Assembly: GCA_949357655.1 (NCBI GenBank) | Contig: CASHTG010000015.1 | Span: 2,418,001-2,482,000 of the forward strand | Direction of reading: 5' to 3' | Source: Parascedosporium putredinis | Taxonomy: Eukaryota; Ascomycota; Sordariomycetes; Microascales; Microascaceae | Length of the DNA stretch: 64,000 nucleotides | Shown: positions 36,049-47,200 of the stretch, in pieces | Layout of the letters: every line of letters starts with the position of its first letter | How positions within the stretch are numbered: the first letter of the stretch is position 1 | Position numbers and translations under genes: made by a program | The notes under the pieces: generated by a model | Databases searched by the model: none | The model's input: the letters and a program-made list of their open reading frames with translations, nothing else | What the model was told of the DNA's origin: nothing

Positions 36049-38451
36049 GGTGGGCAAGGGGAGGGGAAAACGGGGGCTCTCCTAGAGCTAGATTGCCGTT
36101 GATAATTCGACCTTTTTTCAGTTTTACTCGTCAGGTGTTGAGGGGCTTTGTTGGTGTATATGTATATGTGTGTATGTGTGTGAGGTTTGTGTGTGTGTGT
36201 GTGTGTGTAGATGTCTGGTGATGACGAAATGGGGAATTTCCAGCTCCTTTGACTTTTGGCTACCCGGTCAATTGGATTTCGTGGGGGTGGCCACTCGCGT
36301 GGAAGGCGAAGTGGTTGACGTATGAGAGGGGGTTGTGATCAAGAAGGGATGCGAGGGTTGGTTGAAGCTTCCAATTTGTACTTTGCGGAAAGGGAGCTCA
36401 AGCTGTTCAACTCTAATGCTGTTCTGTGCTGGGGATGCTGAGGATGGACTAGATGCGAGGTTCCCGAAAGAGGGTTTTTGAGTTAGCGCTTGCGATTATA
36501 TATATAGATATTCCTAGATCCATTGATCCATGTCATGGATCCATCGGACGGAGCAATTAGATCCTTGTACGTTCAGTAAACTTATTTATCAGCACCTGTT
36601 GAGATTGTCGGCACATGGATCGATTGATCAATTGATACAAGTTGAGCCAAGTGCTTGTGGGCCAGAAAGGCTCCGCTTCGGGGTCTCGATTGCTAATCGT
36701 AATCGCCAGCGGATGCAGGGCTGCACTGCACCTGCACTACTGACTACTTCAATGTTCCCTTGACTAACGCCTTCCATTTTGCCTCATCGTCGCCTGCTCG
36801 TGACCCAATCAAGGTAATGGAGCCATATCCATAGATGCTTCAATGTTGACCCCTGCCTACCCGCTGACCGGCCCCCGAGAATACAACGGGCAGGTTCCAT
36901 CATAGTCCAGACCATCCATCAATTCATCCTCGGTGGAGAGCCCCGGTCAAGGTGAGCTCAGCTGCAGGTTGGGGAGGGAGGGAAGGGAGCTGGTTTCCTG
37001 GGGTTTCCTGGACCCGAGCCTGCGGGTGCTTGGACTTGGCGCCGTGGCACCGCGCCGGCAGCCCAGTCCAACCCGTCGGGCAACTGCTCCGCTGACCTCT
37101 TTGCACACTTTGAATTTTTGTTCCCGCCGGGGTCGCTTCCAGTCAGTGACGAGGCTTTGGAATTATTATATCCCGAGACATCAGCCCCTCGTCGGAAACG
37201 CTCAACCTTTTTACACTTTTCCTTGCCATGAAACCAAGAGATTCATGGGTAGCAAAAGAGCCGAGCCTCGCTTGGCTCAACTTGAAGTTCATGTTGATAC
37301 GGGGACGGTGCCCTCGTTGAAGCAGCCCTGCATGACAGCTGCAAACTGGCTTGGTGGCCCAATGATGAACACGGTCCAACGCAACGTTCTTGCCTTGACA
37401 CTGCCCTGTCCCTGCACGACTTGGGCCAGTTGACCTCTATCTTTCCCTCCGCCTTTTCGCGTTTTGCGCAGCCCGTTATTACCCTCCCCCGCCATTTTCA
37501 TTATCTTATCAGTTCCCACATTCCACATTCTGTCCCCTGCGTCATTTGTGTGGTTGGGGCTTGTGCTTGTGCTACCCCACGTCGGATTGGCTGGAGCTGC
37601 GCATTCACAGCCAAGTCCTCCACCGACCCGTCGGAGTGGATTCCCGACGGACACTTGAGCAAAGCCAACGTACGAAGGAGTCGGTTATCCTTGAGCAAAG
37701 CCCAAGTGCCAACACCATCTACTATGGATACCATCCATGATCTATCCACCCTCAAATTGACTAGCTAGACCTAGGCTAGGCTGATACTGACAGCCGCATC
37801 GAACTGACTTGTAATTCCCTTGACATGCACAATCCTGTGAAACAATCTTGCGAATACCGAAAACCCCGACAAAGACCTCTCGTCCCAGCACCGCACACGT
37901 TTACTCCACCAACATCCATTGATCTTTTGATCTCGTGACAGTTGATGCGACCTGAGCGAGAGTTTCTTCCTCAACCATCTCCGAGCTGCCTTCCGTATAC
38001 TTGACATCTCCTTCCTTGTTCCGCTCCACAAGTCCGGCCTTCATACTTTTTAGCCTCTCTCGTCTCCTCTAATCTGCTATCCGCATCTCGTTGTTTCCTT
38101 TCGCACGCGTGTGCCTAGCATCTACCATCGCCAAGCGCCGTGCTCTCTGCCTTCCATTTCTTGTCCCTTGCAAAACGACCTCCCGCTCCACGACCACATT
38201 TCGCACTTTTACAGCTAGATCCAGCACTTTCCCACGACGGGATTAGAGGGCCGCTAAGAAGGAGAGAGCGCAAACCAATTGATTGTATTATTGCCCTTGG
38301 GAAACATCCCCTGTAGACGATCATAGGCCTATTTTCTATTTCTATTCAACTTGACCTTTCTCAAAACTGGTCTTCTTCTTCATCTCCTCGCCGTTCCTCC
38401 CAGCTTAGACGGGAGGCCGACACTTAGTACCCACGCCGTAAAAACAGTCCC
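36049..38451. other. Divergent intergenic region with a GT microsatellite
   Basis: Lies between the divergently transcribed oxoprolinase and Zn2Cys6 genes, so it holds both promoters. It includes a GT-rich run at about 36150-36212. The 900 bases before 38452 are pyrimidine-rich, as expected of a fungal leader. No gene is supported. Confidence 0.6.
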
Positions 38452-41259
38452 ATGGCCAAAGAACGCAAGGCCCGCGGTGAAAGTTCCGCCAAAGCGAAAA
38501 AGGCCGCCAAAGCCAAAGGAACCCGGCCCGTAGCGTCAGTTTACAAGCCTCTCCAATCTTCTATCACGACGAAAACTAACTCCATCACCTCGTATAGATG
38601 TCTCAACTGTCGGACGCGGAGGTCTTATTGCTCAAAAGACCGACCGAGCTGTTCGCGGTGCGTTGAAAGTGATCTTCTCTGCACGTACGAGGGCACGAGA
38701 AAGGTGCTCATCACAGAAGCGTGAGTGCGATGCCGACACCCCCAGTTTTGGTTTGTTGTGTTTGCAAGGACTGCCGCGGCGTCAAGTCCCAAGTCAATCA
38801 GTTTCGGAAAGCCAGTTGTGTGTGACTTCCTAGTCTTATACTAAACGAGTTTTACAGATACCTGAGAGAGCTTCAGGCAAAGGCCTGGGCTTATGAGAAT
38901 GGTGGTAAGTCTTACACCCCTTTGGCAACCAACCCCGTACCCACAATCCTCGTGCTCCTGTGAGAGAAGGTACCATGGCTAATTTGCGCAACCCCTCTTC
39001 AGGCGCGGATATCGACCCGGAAAGGCTCCCCGAGGAGGCGGGCATATCGGACGCCAGCGAGCAAGAGTTTGACGAGGACGAGGATGGAGCAGTCGAAGAA
39101 GCCCCGCAGTATCCATTCCCCGTCGCAAAGGAAGAAGAGGACGAGGAATTCGGCAATGGCCTCCACCTCCTCGAGCCCTTTAACCAATTAGGCCTCAAAG
39201 AGCTTCCCACAAGTGAGAGAGAGAACCCTCCCCCCGTTCCTTCGATGTCCTCACCTTGAATCGCTGCTAACACCACCCCTCCTTCGCCACCAGCCTTCAG
39301 AGGTCCTGGCTCCTCGGACAATTTCCTCAAAACCGTCAGCAAGCTCTCGGGCCTCCACGAAGACGACGCCAGCCTCGACACCAACCCAAACTTTTACGAG
39401 CCCGGCGCCCTCCCCTCCCGCAGGGTCCTCTCCTGGTTCCCCGTCCGCCTGCCCCACTTCGACATCGCCCGCTGCCTCTTCGCCGCCCAGTACACCTACA
39501 TCGGCACCATCTTCGCCTTTGCGCCCCCGAGAGCGCCATGCAGCAGCTGCTCGCCGCCTACCGCGGGCCCCCGGACCCCTTTGACCGCGAGGCCTGCCTC
39601 TCCTACGCCAAGGTCCTCGTCCTCTTGGCCTTTGGCCAAATGTACTCGGTCAACCGCTTGGTGGGCTGCCGCGGCCCCGGCTTCGACTACTTCTCCTCCG
39701 CGCTGAGCCTCCTCCCGGAAACGTACGAGGAAGGCTCCATCTCGTGCGTGGAGACCCTCGCCCTCGTCGGCTACTTTATGCAGAACCTCAACAGGCGCGA
39801 TGCCGCCTTTCTCTACATCGGCATGGCCATGCGCATGGCCATCTCTCTCGGCCTACACCAGGAACTCGGCCCGAGCTCCAGCCGATCCTCTCCAAACCAG
39901 CTTGATGCGGCGGCGGCGGCGGCGGCGCCGCGGCGCCCGCGGCCAGCGCCACCGACAAAACCGACGACGCGGCCCTTCGCGAGCACCGCCGCCGCGTCTG
40001 GTGGTCCATCTACAGCCTCGATCGTATCCTCTCCGTCAAATCCGGCAACCCCGTCACCATCCACGACGAGGACATTGGCGTCAATCTCCCCTCCCGCCTC
40101 CCCCACGAGCCCGAGTACTGCGCCGCCGTCGTCTTGCGCCACTACACCCAGCTCTCCCGCATCCTGGGCAAGATCCACGCCACCATCTACCGCCGCTCCT
40201 CGGGCCCTTCCGCCAAGTCCGGCAAGAGCCTCATGGCCTCGGTCCAAGAGATTGTCCTCGCCCTCTCCGAGTGGAATCGCCGCCTGCCCGACGAGCTGCG
40301 CTTCGACCCCGCCCGCCTGAGCGTCAGCCGCGAGAGCGTGAGCACTTTTTCCCACTACTACCAGTGCATCAGCATGACCGTCCGGCCCCTCCTCTTCCAC
40401 GTCGTCCAGCGCCGTCTCCAGCACATCCGCGCCTCGGGCGACCCCGCCGCCAAAGAGCAGGACTGGCGCCTAGGGCTGTCCTCCTCGACCGTGAGAATGA
40501 TTGACCTCTGCATCAACGGCGCCAAGGACGTCGTCCACATGATGACGTGGGCTGCGCAAAAGGACCTAGTTGGTAAGTTCAAGACTTGATCTTGATACCT
40601 AGTTCCCTACACATTGATGGGCCTCCGACGCTAACAAAAACTGTAACAGCTACGTACGGCTACATGGACGGAGACCACGTCTTCTCCGCCGCCATCGCCC
40701 TCGTCATGGCCTGCGTCGCATTCCCCACCGACGCCTCCAACACCGCTGCCATGGAAGGCGGTCTCACGCTGCTCAAGACCATGAGCGCCCGCGGCAACAC
40801 CCACATCGCCGCCCGCTATGAACTCCTCGACAACATTCGTAAAACATCCCTAGGCTCCGCTCCCGCTCCCGCCCCCGCCCCCGCGCCCTCCTTCTCCTCC
40901 CCCGGCTTCACCACTACTACTTCGTCCTCCGCCACCCCCGCTTCGTCGTCTTCTCCGCCTACCGCCTTTTCCTTCTCCCCCGCCGCCTCCGCCCCCTCTC
41001 GACGTCCGCCCCCACCCACTTTCACGACCGCTCCCCGGATCCCCTGCCCCTACCTATGCCCCCGCCGTACGCGGACTTCCCCATGGTCGACAGCGCCGCG
41101 CTCGGCGAGCCCTTTTACGACGAGAACGCAGGCTCGGGCATCGACGATACCCTCTGGGAGGAGGTCTTTGCGAACCCAACTGTCGAGTCCGGCTTCGACT
41201 TCCCGGGGTGGCCTCACATGGCCCTGGATCCGGATCACTGGAATGGCCCGGGAGTATAA
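38452..41259 (+). CDS. Zn2Cys6 transcription factor with fungal middle homology domain
   Basis: Fungal nuclear regulator of about 804 residues. Exons: 38452-38720, 38858-38904, 39003-39212, 39294-40572 and 40650-41259. After a Lys-rich N-terminus, the Zn2Cys6 cluster has cysteines at residues 50, 53, 60, 67, 70 and 77 (C-x2-C-x6-C-x6-C-x2-C-x6-C). An acidic stretch follows. The middle homology region includes FGQMYSVNRLV, the typical HRRRVWWSIYSLDRILSVKSG, and GNPVTIHDEDIGVNLP. The C-terminus is Pro/Ser-rich, then acidic (WEEVFANPTVESGFDFPGW), which could activate transcription. Three one-base frame breaks lie at about 39517, 39930 (a GCG run) and 41020. The target genes are unknown. The divergently placed oxoprolinase 2.4 kb away may or may not be related. 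Confidence 0.88.
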
Positions 41260-42166
41260 TGTCTGGCTCTCTTTATCTGTCTACATGTAGTTTCTTTGCA
41301 CCTTGACTTTGGTTTTGAATTTCCAAGCAAGCGTTTCCAGTCTTTCCAGTCGCTAATATACCTCGCCGAGCCTGCAGCTGTTTTTGGAGTTGTGCCTTAT
41401 AGTTTGAGATTCCATTATAGCGCTTCAGTTGAATTTACGTATTTTTCTCCTCCTGAATTTTTCCCTCCATATCAAAGATCGAGTCTATATGCGAGGAAAG
41501 GCTAATTGCTAGTTAAAACTTTTAAGTCGATTCTCTATTGAATAAAAATATTGATCGATGCGGATAATACTACCTAACAGACATCCATGGATCAGTTGAT
41601 CAATATGTGATCATGATGCCCATTGGATCCATCTTTTGTTGCTTTCCTCCTTTTTTTTTACTCTCCAAGCACAGGTGCAGTCATACTGCTCTATCTATTT
41701 CATTTTCTTCGCTTTCCATTTATTTTATCTTGCCTTTTTCTTGCTGATTCTTGTGTCTTCTTGATCTTTCTATACCGCGTTCGTCCATCTGTTTTTTCCC
41801 TTTGGTGGGCCTCCTTGGCTTGTTGAACAATAGAATTTTATGGGTATCTTTGCAGCGCTGTTTGATGCCACTTATTTCTGAAGAGCGATACAAATCTGGG
41901 TGTATCACCTAGGAAGCAAGGGCCCTTTCGATCCATGATCAGGGTACCTAAAAGCCTCTTTCCGATGTTTGGTTAAGGGTCGAACTGGAGAAAATGCAGC
42001 ATCATAGCGGGACAAGGAAAACTTAGAGAGTATGCTGGGGCATAGAGATCGCGAGTCCACAGCACCTTGACCGCGGGAAAGGGGGGCGAGGGGAGGGGGT
42101 TAGGGAGAGAGGGGGCGAGTGCGTAATAGCTAAGAGAGGAGGTCGTGTGAGATAGGTACGGTGCTC
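41260..42166. other. Convergent intergenic region
   Basis: Between the 3' ends of the Zn2Cys6 gene and the CCCH zinc-finger gene. A/T-richer than its surroundings; no coding signal. Confidence 0.6.
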
Positions 42167-43967
42167 TCAAAATGATATGTAATCTCGTTGCTCCTTGAAG
42201 GCCGACTGGTCGACATTATCATCCCCAACGAACTCCTCGACTTCATCAGAGTCCACATCGTCACTTGCAACAGAGTCGTCATCACTGGATAGGTCCTCGG
42301 TGCTTTGGTTGTCATCGTCTCTCTGATCGACCTTGCGCAGGACACTTGCCCTCTCACGGTGCACGAGTTTACAACCCTTAGTTTTGCACTTTCCTGTGTT
42401 ACTGAAATCGGGGCACTCAAACACGTGTCGTTCAGGACACTGCGATGCCTTGTCACAGTAGCCGAAAAGGGCAAACTGCCGACATACGGGAGCACCTGGA
42501 GACACGTCTGAGTGAGTATATGGGCACTTGGGGTTAGCACAATTGCCTCTGGCATAGTGCACGCATGCCGGTGTTCTGGTAGCGGTGAGCTCATGTGAAA
42601 GATCGCAGTTGTCTCCTTGGGGGCAGATCCCCTTGTGAAGCATATCTCTGCATACTGCGACCCTGGTGGGATCATGGACATATCGGCATCTGGGGCCCTT
42701 GGGGCAAGAACCTAAATCGCGGGGGAAAAAAGAGAAAGACACAAGTTAGTATCAGGGTTCCTCAACCCATACATACCCCGCATCATCTCCTGAATCCAAA
42801 GCAGCGACTGCGAGAGAATCCGACGACTTGGTGCACGCAAGCTGTGAGAGTGGGAGTTACCGGTGGTAGAAAATGTCTTGCAAGGCGTATCGACCTTCTT
42901 GACCTTGCCTGACTGCCTAGAGGCGGATTTCTTGGTTAGCACATTAACTATAAGCAGAGAACCAACATACCTATGGGCCTTGACGATTCCATCCCGGTAG
43001 AGATTTCCTGTTTTGCTCCTGAAAAACTTGACGCCGCCAACCACAGCTGTTTTAGGGGTAGCACTGGGAGGGTTGATATCATCTGTGCTGCCATCAGTAA
43101 ACTCATCAAGGATATGGTGTTTGCACCAGACGTATGCGGTAGGATGACCACAACCAAATCCAAATCCCCTAAAAGGGGAAAACCCCCAAAAAAAAAAAAA
43201 AAAACGAAGAACGGAAGAAAGAAACGTACCAGAAAGCTTGACAAGTTTACTGCCGTCTTTGGCTACGCGGAAACGGATCCCCTCGATGTCGAGCTCAAAG
43301 GCGCCAGGTTCGTTCGCGGATCTCACGGTGGCAGTAGCTACTGTCGGACCTGCGCTACCCGCCTGGAGGAACTGTTTTAGCTTGACCTTTTCTCTATCAT
43401 CTTGCCGTTGCCTCTTTTGCTGAATTGTTTCCGCTATCGCTTTCGCACGGGTCTGAGAGTCCTTTTCGTAAACGCTAGAGTTAATTAGCTGGAGATGACG
43501 GTCCGTCTTGGAAACCCAAGTCGGCTGCTGGTCTGACGAAGATGCATCACTGCTATCAGTGGGGGTTGGGATGGCGCGCTTGCGCCGTTCAGGACAAGGG
43601 ACTTGTGCCGGTGCTGGACACCGGATCGCCTATAACCTCCACCTCTAACGTAGGGGGATGCTGGGCGGCTACCGTAGGGGCTACCATATGGGCTGACTGC
43701 GTTCTGTTTAGCGACACGATAGACGGGAAGGGGCGCATCTGGCTGAATCGAGGGTACGGACACCGGTGTTGGGCATTGGGGACCGGCGTAGCACCCGAAG
43801 TTTGATTTTTGTGCCTGTTGATTTGGCCTGCAGTGAAGGAGCAGGCGATTAGAGAACTGGGTCGGGATTTTGCGCTGCTGGCGCGAATGCATGAGCGAAA
43901 GCGGTGAGAACATACCAGCGAGCTGGCTAATACGAGCAAGGAGACGTTTATCTTCTTCAGAAGTCAT
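42167..43967 (-). CDS. CCCH zinc-finger protein, ZC3H3/Red5-like
   Basis: Likely acts in nuclear mRNA 3'-end processing, surveillance or export, as human ZC3H3 and fission yeast Red5 do. Five exons on the minus strand: 43967-43916, 43827-43230, 43082-42971, 42916-42861 and 42711-42167, about 454 residues. The N-terminus MTSEEDKRLLARISQLAG is followed by QINRHKNQ. An Arg/Gly/Tyr-rich region leads to QHRHKSLVLNG. Then come ELDIEGIRFRVAKDGSKL, FFRSKTGNLYRDGIVKAHR and five CCCH fingers, including CRDMLHKGICPQGDNCDLSH, CVHYARGNCANPKCPYTH and CPDFSNTGKCKTKGCKLVH. The tail is highly acidic. The 54-base intron 42970-42917 has a GCTAAC branch point; reading through it would also keep frame but adds an unlikely segment. 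Frame breaks lie near 43770 and in a C run near 43570. Confidence 0.88.
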
Positions 43968-44692
43968 GGTCAACCGTGGTGATAATCTCGGGGAAGGAGT
44001 TGGTCGATAGGTTAGTACAGCTCTCTATCTGGGAGTTTAACGAAGGCCGTTCTGGCGTTGGACAGGAATATAGATGTTGGTGGCAAGGTTTGACATTGGC
44101 GTTGGAAAAAGACGGCGTCAGGATATGTTGGGAAGGAACCTGAACCGTCCCTTGGAATGATGATGACCTAATGTTCGCGACCAAGAGAAGTTGGTCTTAA
44201 AGAAATGTATGTGGTCCGTGCGTTGTTATCTCGGCGCGATATGCGAAAAGAAATTGAATTAATACTGGCAATGCTGCCTTCGTCCACCAACATCCGCCTA
44301 ACGAGGCTGAATATTCTTTGAGCAAACCGACGCGCACTGGCGAACCGAACGATTCCCAAGTCAATAAGTCAAGCCTTCCTTTTCCACCAGCCTGTCCTTT
44401 TATCTATTCTTTTATTCTCTTATTTTTATTCTTGTTTTCTATTCATTCTCGTCCTTTTAGCCCCTCTTCCCATTCACTGCATAGCGTCCTGGACAGTTTT
44501 TTGCAGCATCCTAATCCGACAGCGCCGGCCATTCCCAATCTTCAATCCTCCGAATCTACCCAACTCTTCCTCGAAGCAAGTGACGAGCGAGCCCCGAAAT
44601 CTTTCGCACAAACGCATCTCCATCCCTAGTCCGTCCCTGCGACCATCGTCCCATATCGACCAATTTTGCGGACCTAGCCAGAAAATCGCACC
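43968..44692. promoter_or_regulatory. Divergent promoter region of the Red5-like and THOC7 genes
   Basis: 725 bases separate the two start codons, which point away from each other. The THOC7 side is CT-rich and AC-rich just before its ATG, as in fungal leaders. No TATA box is evident. Confidence 0.6.
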
Positions 44693-45818
44693 ATGTCCGC
44701 CTGGGGCCTCCTCGACGAAAAGGAGGAGCAGGAGCTCCACAAGCGCCGTCTTCTCAACGTCGAAGAAAAGCCATTTAAGAGAATCACGAAGCGTTTAAAC
44801 CAGATCAACTCCTTCATCAAGACCGCCAGCCAACCCCGAGCCCCCACGGCAACAACAGCGGCAGTAGAGGAGACCATGGGACCGAGGGCGAGCAGCTAGC
44901 CGACGCGGACGACGAGCACAACAACGACAGCGACGCGGACGAGGGCGGATCCGTCATTCTCCAGCTCCGCGAGCTAGAGCAGCTGCGCGAAGACCTCACG
45001 CTCGACTTCGCCGCCTTCGACACGAGCATCGCGCGGCTGCAATTCCTCTTCGACGCCAACCGACGCGAGCGCGCCGGCTACGAAGAGAAGCGCCAGGCTA
45101 TCCTTGACGAGTGCCAAGCCGTCCGCGACCGCAACACGGAGCTGCGCGCCGGTCTGGAAGAGGCGCGCGCTACCATGGAGCAGCGCAAAAGTTTGACGAG
45201 CTCGCCGAGAAAATCACCAACAACAAGTTGCTGCGGCCGAGGGAGGACCAGGTTGCCGCTTTGCGCAAGCTCGACGACGAGTGCAAGCAGCTCGAGCTCG
45301 AGAGCGAGACGTACAGCGTCACGTGGAGAGAGAGGAGGGACCAGTTCAACCGCATCATGGAAGAGGGCATGCTTCTCCGGCGGCAGATTAGGGACGAAAA
45401 GGAGGAGGTCGAGCGGCGCGAGGGCATGGACGAGGACGGCGAGGAGGATGGTGAGGCGTCAAGGGATGGGCAGACGCCGAGGCCGCCTCAGAGTGGCAAT
45501 GCTACGCCTCACGTTGAGAGTGGCCAGGTGTCCCGGTCGCGTGAAGGGTCGCCCGCTGCTGGCGTGATCGAGGGCCTGAAACCGAGGCTGGAGCTTCTCG
45601 GCGGTGCATCTTCTGGAAGCCAGGTACCCAGCCGATCGACGACACCCCAGCCGCCAGCCTCCCGAGACGACATTGAGGAAGGCGAAGATGTGGAGATGGG
45701 AGATGAAGAGAAGCCCGCGAGCGGCGAGACCCCAAGTATCACGATAGATGCACCCGCTGTATCAAACGGCGGCGGCGGCGGCGGCGGCGGGGACAAAATG
45801 GAGGTGGACGGAGAGTGA
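44693..45818 (+). CDS. THO complex subunit 7 (THOC7/Mft1 family)
   Basis: Subunit of THO/TREX, which couples transcription to mRNA export in the nucleus. The start MSAWGLLDEKEEQELHKRRL is followed by KRITKRLNQINSFIK. An acidic linker leads to a long coiled coil (LQLRELEQLREDLTLDF; ARLQFLFDANRRERAGYEEK). The signature FDELAEKITNNKLLRPRED follows and the coil continues to about RRQIRDEKEEVERREGM. The C-terminal third is disordered, with a Gly run and acidic residues, ending MEVDGE. About 375 residues, longer than animal THOC7 (about 200) because of this tail. No intron is seen. Frame breaks of one base lie near 44840 and in an A run near 45187. Transcribed divergently from the Red5-like gene. 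Confidence 0.88.
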
Positions 45819-46198
45819 TAGACGGAGAGTAATAGGGGGCCCTGTATCAATCTATCTAGGTATTAAAAACACTCGTGCACGCCAACCAAAAGAGAACAAG
45901 AAAGAAGGCGAGCCTATGCCAGCTGCGATGTCTGAATGGTTCCAACCGGCATGACAAACCCCAACCAAGCACTCTCGGAACACTTCTTTCTATTCCTTTT
46001 CACCTCTAGGCCACGTTTTTTTCTCTTCTTCTTCTTCTTCTTCTTCTTCTTCTTCATCTGTCTCTTTTTCTCATCCAGTCCTCCAACTCTACATATCGCA
46101 TGTTACTCTCCCTCAACAGCCCCAAGTCTGACGTGAGTCAGCGTTATACAGGCCCCCAAAACTACCACCTCCGCAGGTTTTCGCTGCCGCTTAGGGGT
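45819..46198. other. Convergent 3' region with a TTC repeat
   Basis: 380 bases between the stop codons of THOC7 and tubulin cofactor A. It contains a run of about ten TTC units at 46027-46056. Confidence 0.65.
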
Positions 46199-47200
46199 CT
46201 AAAAGTCATCGGCGTTGATTGGAGGGAGGCCTAAAACTTCCCTCCCCAAATCGAGAGCCTTTTTCGCATTCTCCAACTCTTCGACAGGAGTGGGGTCGTC
46301 GGCGTAGGCAAGCTCTTCTTGGACGGACCGCATGCCCTCCTTGATCTTCTCATGAAGGGGCTAAAGATGGCCTCGGTCTCGGCGATGGCACGTTCCTATA
46401 GATACGGGGCCAAGGTTAACACTCTGGATCCGCTCACTAAGGCGGGGGCGCACATGATGATCTCGGCTGCGCGTCTCCGCTCCATTGACTTTTGTGACGT
46501 GGCAGTACGGGTCTGGCTCAGAGCAAAGGGCAGTTCGCCGGTAACACGTCGGGATCATAGACCGTTGCGGGATACGTCGGAGAAAGATGGGATCCATGAC
46601 AAAGCCAAGGATAGAGGATGCCCAAGCAAAGAGGCAAAGGTCAGGTAGGAGGGAAATAAGGGAGAAAAACAGGAAACGAAGACACAATAATAGGCCGAGA
46701 AGGCGGGGTGCAGGAGGCATGAAGGGAAGGCGGGGTAATGATGGCCCAGGAGACAACAAAAATACAAGGGAGGAGGAAGGAGCGAGAGAGGAAAACGGGG
46801 CCAACGAGGAGTGGCGAGAGAAAGGGAGAGAAAGAGGGAGACCCAAGTGTTGAAGAAGGGAAGGGCGCAAAGGCCCAAGAGAGCGGAAGAAGGGAAAAGA
46901 AGAAAAACGCAGGCCCAACAGAGACTTGCTGCCGAATAGATGGATTGGGAGACTAAGAAGTCTTGCACATACCTCTTGGCGGATGATATACTCTGAGTTC
47001 TCATCGATATTGACACCATTGGTGAAGTCGGCCTTGAGTCTCTCGACTCGTTGTTTCTGTTGCTTGAGCTCCTTGTGATACGACTGTTCTTCCTTGATGA
47101 GCCGGAAGAGCGCCTGGGTAGCGATGTGGAGCTTGGAAGGCCCCGGGCGGCCGGGGTTCACTCGATGCCAGTAACCGTTCTCTGCCGCTGGGCGCTCCAT
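46199..47200 (-). CDS. Tubulin-binding cofactor A (TBCA/Rbl2)
   Basis: Chaperone that captures beta-tubulin during tubulin folding; cytosolic, all-helical. Two exons: 47200-46973 and 46395-46199, about 141 residues. The core KLHIATQALFRLIKEEQSYH and QQKQRVERLKADFTNGVN is characteristic. Exon 2 continues ERAIAETEAIF, then EKIKEGMRSVQEELAYADD and a C-terminus ending INADDF. The start at 47200 adds about 22 residues (MERPAAENGYW) before the usual beginning of the family; a downstream start is possible, but no ATG lies close to it. The intron is 577 bases, long for this fungus. One base is missing near 46350, where SPF is followed by the expected HEK in another frame. Confidence 0.88.

Noticed and set aside
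42712..43326. Continuous 204-codon minus-strand frame as a single exon of the CCCH gene
   Set aside because: It reads through introns with clear GT/AG and branch points. The spliced model gives conserved zinc-finger family sequence, and the read-through segments do not.
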